Assembly: GCA_030041175.1 (NCBI GenBank)
Contig: JASHOK010000038.1
Location: 1 to 52,997 of the forward strand
Origin: Thermoplasmata archaeon
GTDB taxonomy: Archaea > Thermoplasmatota > Thermoplasmata > Lutacidiplasmatales > UBA184
Length of the DNA: 52,997 nucleotides
Direction of reading: 5' to 3'
Positions within the stretch are counted from its first letter, which is position 1. The number at the start of each line of letters is the position of its first letter. This document shows positions 51,064 to 52,997 of the stretch, one piece after another. The notes beneath the pieces are model-generated. The model made no database searches, was not told where the DNA came from, and saw only the letters and a list, made by a program, of their open reading frames with translations. A program made the translations under genes and the position numbers.

Positions 51064-52212
51064 ATGAATGCGCCCGAAGTCGGGGACCGTCTTCTGATGG
51101 ACCGGGGCGACTTTCCGGCGTTCCTGTCGGCCCTGCAGGCGTCCGGCTATCGGGTGGTGGGCCCGACGGTTCGAGACGGAGCCATCGTCTACGGCGACAT
51201 TCGCTACGAGACCGACCTTCCGATCGGCTGGACCGAGCGGCAGGACGCGGGAACGTACCGGCTGGAGCGGCGAACGGACGCCGCGCTCTTCGGCTACGTG
51301 GTGGGTCCCCACAGTTGGAAGAAGTACCTGTTCCCGTCCCACGAACGGCTCTGGACCGCCCATCGGACGGAAGCGGGGTTCACTGTCACGCCCGAGCCGG
51401 CGGACGAAACTCGGTACGCGTTCCTCGGCATGCGAGCCTGCGAGCTCGCGGCGCTGGACATCACGGACAAAGTGTTCCTCGGCACCGTCCACGACCCAAG
51501 CTACGAAACCCGTCGCCAGCGCACCCTGCGCATCGCCGTGCAATGTGGCCAGGCCGGCGGGACCTGCTTTTGTGTGTCGATGGGCACCGGGCCCGGAGTC
51601 ACCCACGGATTCGACCTGTCGCTCACGGAACTGCTGGACGGCTCGCGCCATGAGTTCCTGGTCGTGGTCGGCTCACCGGCCGGTGCGGCCGTGCTGGTCA
51701 CTCTGCCGCTGCGGCCGGCGAGCCCGGACGCGGAGAAGCAGGCGAGCCGGATCGTAGCGGCCACGGCGGCATCCATGGGCCGAGCGATGGAGACGGTCGG
51801 TCTCCGGGATCTCCTGGTGTCCCAGCCGGATCATCCCGCGTGGGACCGCGTGGCGAAACGCTGCTTGTCGTGCACCAATTGCACGATGGCCTGCCCGACC
51901 TGCTTTTGTCACACGACCGAGGAGGTCCCCAGCCTCGACGCCGACACGGCCGAGCGATGGCGCCGATGGGACTCCTGCTTCAACTTGGAGTTCACCAAGC
52001 TGCACACCGCCAGCGTCCGGACGAGCGGGATGTCCCGCTATCGTCAGTGGTTGACCCACAAGCTTGGCACCTGGAACGACCAGTTCGGAACGTCCGGTTG
52101 CGTGGGCTGCGGACGGTGCATCACGTGGTGCCCGGTCGGCATCGATATCACGGAGGAGGTTGCCGCCTTGCGCGCGCCGGCCGCCGCCGGCTCGGACGGA
52201 GGAAAGGCATGA
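51064..52212 (+). CDS. Sulfhydrogenase beta-like 4Fe-4S electron-transfer subunit
   Basis: A 382-aa soluble Fe-S protein of the sulfhydrogenase beta/anaerobic sulfite reductase A family. The N-terminal part has [17 protein letters not shown] and [18 protein letters not shown]; the C-terminal half has two cluster motifs: [16 protein letters not shown] and [17 protein letters not shown]. It begins an operon with a cyclic-nucleotide-binding protein (ATGA overlap) and a flavin subunit (gamma). The partner hydrogenase subunits probably follow beyond the window. Function: transfers electrons between NAD(P)H-flavin subunit and the hydrogenase small subunit. Confidence 0.87.
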   Translation: MNAPEVGDRLLMDRGDFPAFLSALQASGYRVVGPTVRDGAIVYGDIRYETDLPIGWTERQDAGTYRLERRTDAALFGYVVGPHSWKKYLFPSHERLWTAHRTEAGFTVTPEPADETRYAFLGMRACELAALDITDKVFLGTVHDPSYETRRQRTLRIAVQCGQAGGTCFCVSMGTGPGVTHGFDLSLTELLDGSRHEFLVVVGSPAGAAVLVTLPLRPASPDAEKQASRIVAATAASMGRAMETVGLRDLLVSQPDHPAWDRVAKRCLSCTNCTMACPTCFCHTTEEVPSLDADTAERWRRWDSCFNLEFTKLHTASVRTSGMSRYRQWLTHKLGTWNDQFGTSGCVGCGRCITWCPVGIDITEEVAALRAPAAAGSDGGKA

Positions 52213-52673
52213 GTGCGAGCCCATCCGCGGCGCTCCGCGTGGCGGACCACGCCTTTTTCCAGGGACTCGACCCGCACCTCGTCCACGAGGCACAGCGGCT
52301 CGCAACGGAACGTCAGTTCGAGACCGGTGCCTGGATCGTGCGCGACGGCGATCCGGCGGCGACCTTCTTTCTGGTCTTCCACGGGAAGGTCGCGCTCGAG
52401 GTCGCGACCTCAGAAAAACCTCACTTGACCATCCAGACCGTGGGGCCCGGCGAGGTCCTAGGCTGGTCCTGGCTAGTGCCCCCGTATCTCTGGCGTCTGG
52501 ACGCCCGTGCGCTCAAGCCGACCCAGACCCTTGCGATTGACGCCGTCGCGTTCCGGAAGATCCTCGGCGCACGGCCTGCCGAGGGCTTCCAGTTGCTCGA
52601 GAAACTCCTCCCCATCGTCGCGCAACGCCTGGAGAACACCCAGATCCAGCTCTTGGACATCCATGGCCTCTGA
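52209..52673 (+). CDS. Cyclic nucleotide-binding domain protein without DNA-binding domain
   Basis: The 154-aa protein is one cNMP-binding beta-barrel: [50 protein letters not shown], then [25 protein letters not shown] and a C-terminal helix. The phosphate-binding cassette is altered: [19 protein letters not shown] lacks the usual GExxL...RxA Arg, so nucleotide binding is doubtful. No HTH follows, so it is not a Crp/Fnr regulator. It lies between the beta and gamma subunits of a hydrogenase-type operon with overlaps at both ends, so a structural or sensory subunit of the complex is likely. Confidence 0.75.
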   Translation: MSASPSAALRVADHAFFQGLDPHLVHEAQRLATERQFETGAWIVRDGDPAATFFLVFHGKVALEVATSEKPHLTIQTVGPGEVLGWSWLVPPYLWRLDARALKPTQTLAIDAVAFRKILGARPAEGFQLLEKLLPIVAQRLENTQIQLLDIHGL

Positions 52674-52997
52674 CCTCGCGGCGGCTCCGGCAGTGTGGGC
52701 CCCGACGCCGATGGCGCCGACGCCCTACCGAGTCCAGGCTCAGACGCCCGAGACGAGCGATACCTCGACGCTCGTGCTTGCGCCGGTCGATGGCTCCCCG
52801 ATTCCGCCCGCACGACCGGGACAGTTCAACATGGTCTACGTCTTTGGCGTCGGAGAGGCGGCCATCTCGTTGAGCGGGAACGCCTCGGATGCGTCGGCGA
52901 TTGTCCACACCGTCCGAAACGCGGGGCGAATTACCGAAGCCATTGCGGCCGCCTCTGCGGGACAGGTGCTCGGCGTTCGCGGGCCGTACGGGAGGGG
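52663..52997 (+). CDS. Sulfhydrogenase gamma-like FAD/NAD(P)-binding subunit (3' partial)
   Basis: Not in the ORF track because it runs off the end. ATG 52663 overlaps the cNMP gene by 11 bases. The visible 111 residues are PYRVQAQTPETSDTSTLVLAP, PPARPGQFNMVYVFGVGEAAISLSGNAS and VHTVRNAGRITEAIAAASAGQVLGVRGPYGR, the start of the ferredoxin-NADP reductase-like fold of hydrogenase gamma subunits. The FAD-binding motif differs from the usual RxYS. It is expected to continue with a NAD(P) domain and a 2Fe-2S motif. Confidence 0.85.
   Translation, partial: MASDLAAAPAVWAPTPMAPTPYRVQAQTPETSDTSTLVLAPVDGSPIPPARPGQFNMVYVFGVGEAAISLSGNASDASAIVHTVRNAGRITEAIAAASAGQVLGVRGPYGR

Overview
The window (about 53 kb, GC-rich) is archaeal chromosome. 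The evidence is TFB, aIF2-gamma, ribosomal proteins S6e and archaeal-type S2, archaeal PheS/PheT, PurP, archaeal 4-phosphopantoate--beta-alanine ligase, class III signal peptide pilins with an A24 prepilin peptidase, AlaX and an ER-type signal peptidase. TATA-like boxes lie 25-30 nt before many start codons (leaderless transcripts) and ATGA overlaps are frequent. Gene content fits an uncultured, high-GC Thermoplasmatota-like heterotroph; that placement is inference from gene families, not a phylogeny.

Layout. 1-9.2 kb: partial AlaX, a small GNAT/winged-helix operon, a nucleotide-sugar epimerase plus glycosyltransferase pair, FKBP, an aquaporin, two tiny membrane proteins, MeaB with the B12-binding subunit of methylmalonyl-CoA mutase (MCM), and a prepilin peptidase. 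9.3-23.2 kb: S6e/aIF2-gamma/Trm112, a cyclase-family hydrolase divergent from an ExxE membrane protein, signal peptidase, two pilins, PRPP synthetase, a double GNAT, L-aspartate oxidase, an isovaleryl-CoA-dehydrogenase-like enzyme, a coiled-coil protein, a CoA-pathway ligase, a GAF protein and an intron-containing tRNA-Ser. 23.2-30 kb: ABC exporter, PurP, PD-(D/E)XK Fe-S nuclease, TFB and a TrmB-family regulator. 30-37.2 kb: a co-directional minus-strand run pheS-pheT-MCM large subunit-epimerase-enolase-rpsB. 37.2-38.6 kb: a solitary TnpB gene bounded by inverted repeats and a 5-bp direct repeat. 38.7-46 kb: toroid protein, dienelactone hydrolase, DrrAB-like exporter, MFS exporter and two membrane-anchored extracellular proteins. 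46-53 kb: NapH-like polyferredoxin, 2-oxoacid:ferredoxin oxidoreductase (gamma-delta fusion, alpha, beta), then the start of a sulfhydrogenase-type operon (beta subunit, cyclic-nucleotide-binding protein, partial gamma subunit).

Together the genes suggest fermentative or respiratory peptide and branched-chain amino acid breakdown: an acyl-CoA dehydrogenase and the methylmalonyl-CoA branch, 2-oxoacid oxidation to reduced ferredoxin, and a cytoplasmic NAD(P)-linked hydrogenase or sulfhydrogenase as electron sink.

The two most unusual items are (i) the TnpB-only element with 22-bp imperfect terminal inverted repeats and an AAATC direct repeat, which does not match the classical IS200/IS605 architecture, and (ii) a tRNA-Ser(GGA) whose T-loop appears to be interrupted by a 33-nt intron with a bulge-helix-bulge-like fold. 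No CRISPR array, rRNA or prophage was seen. All statements come from reading the sequence; no database search was run.
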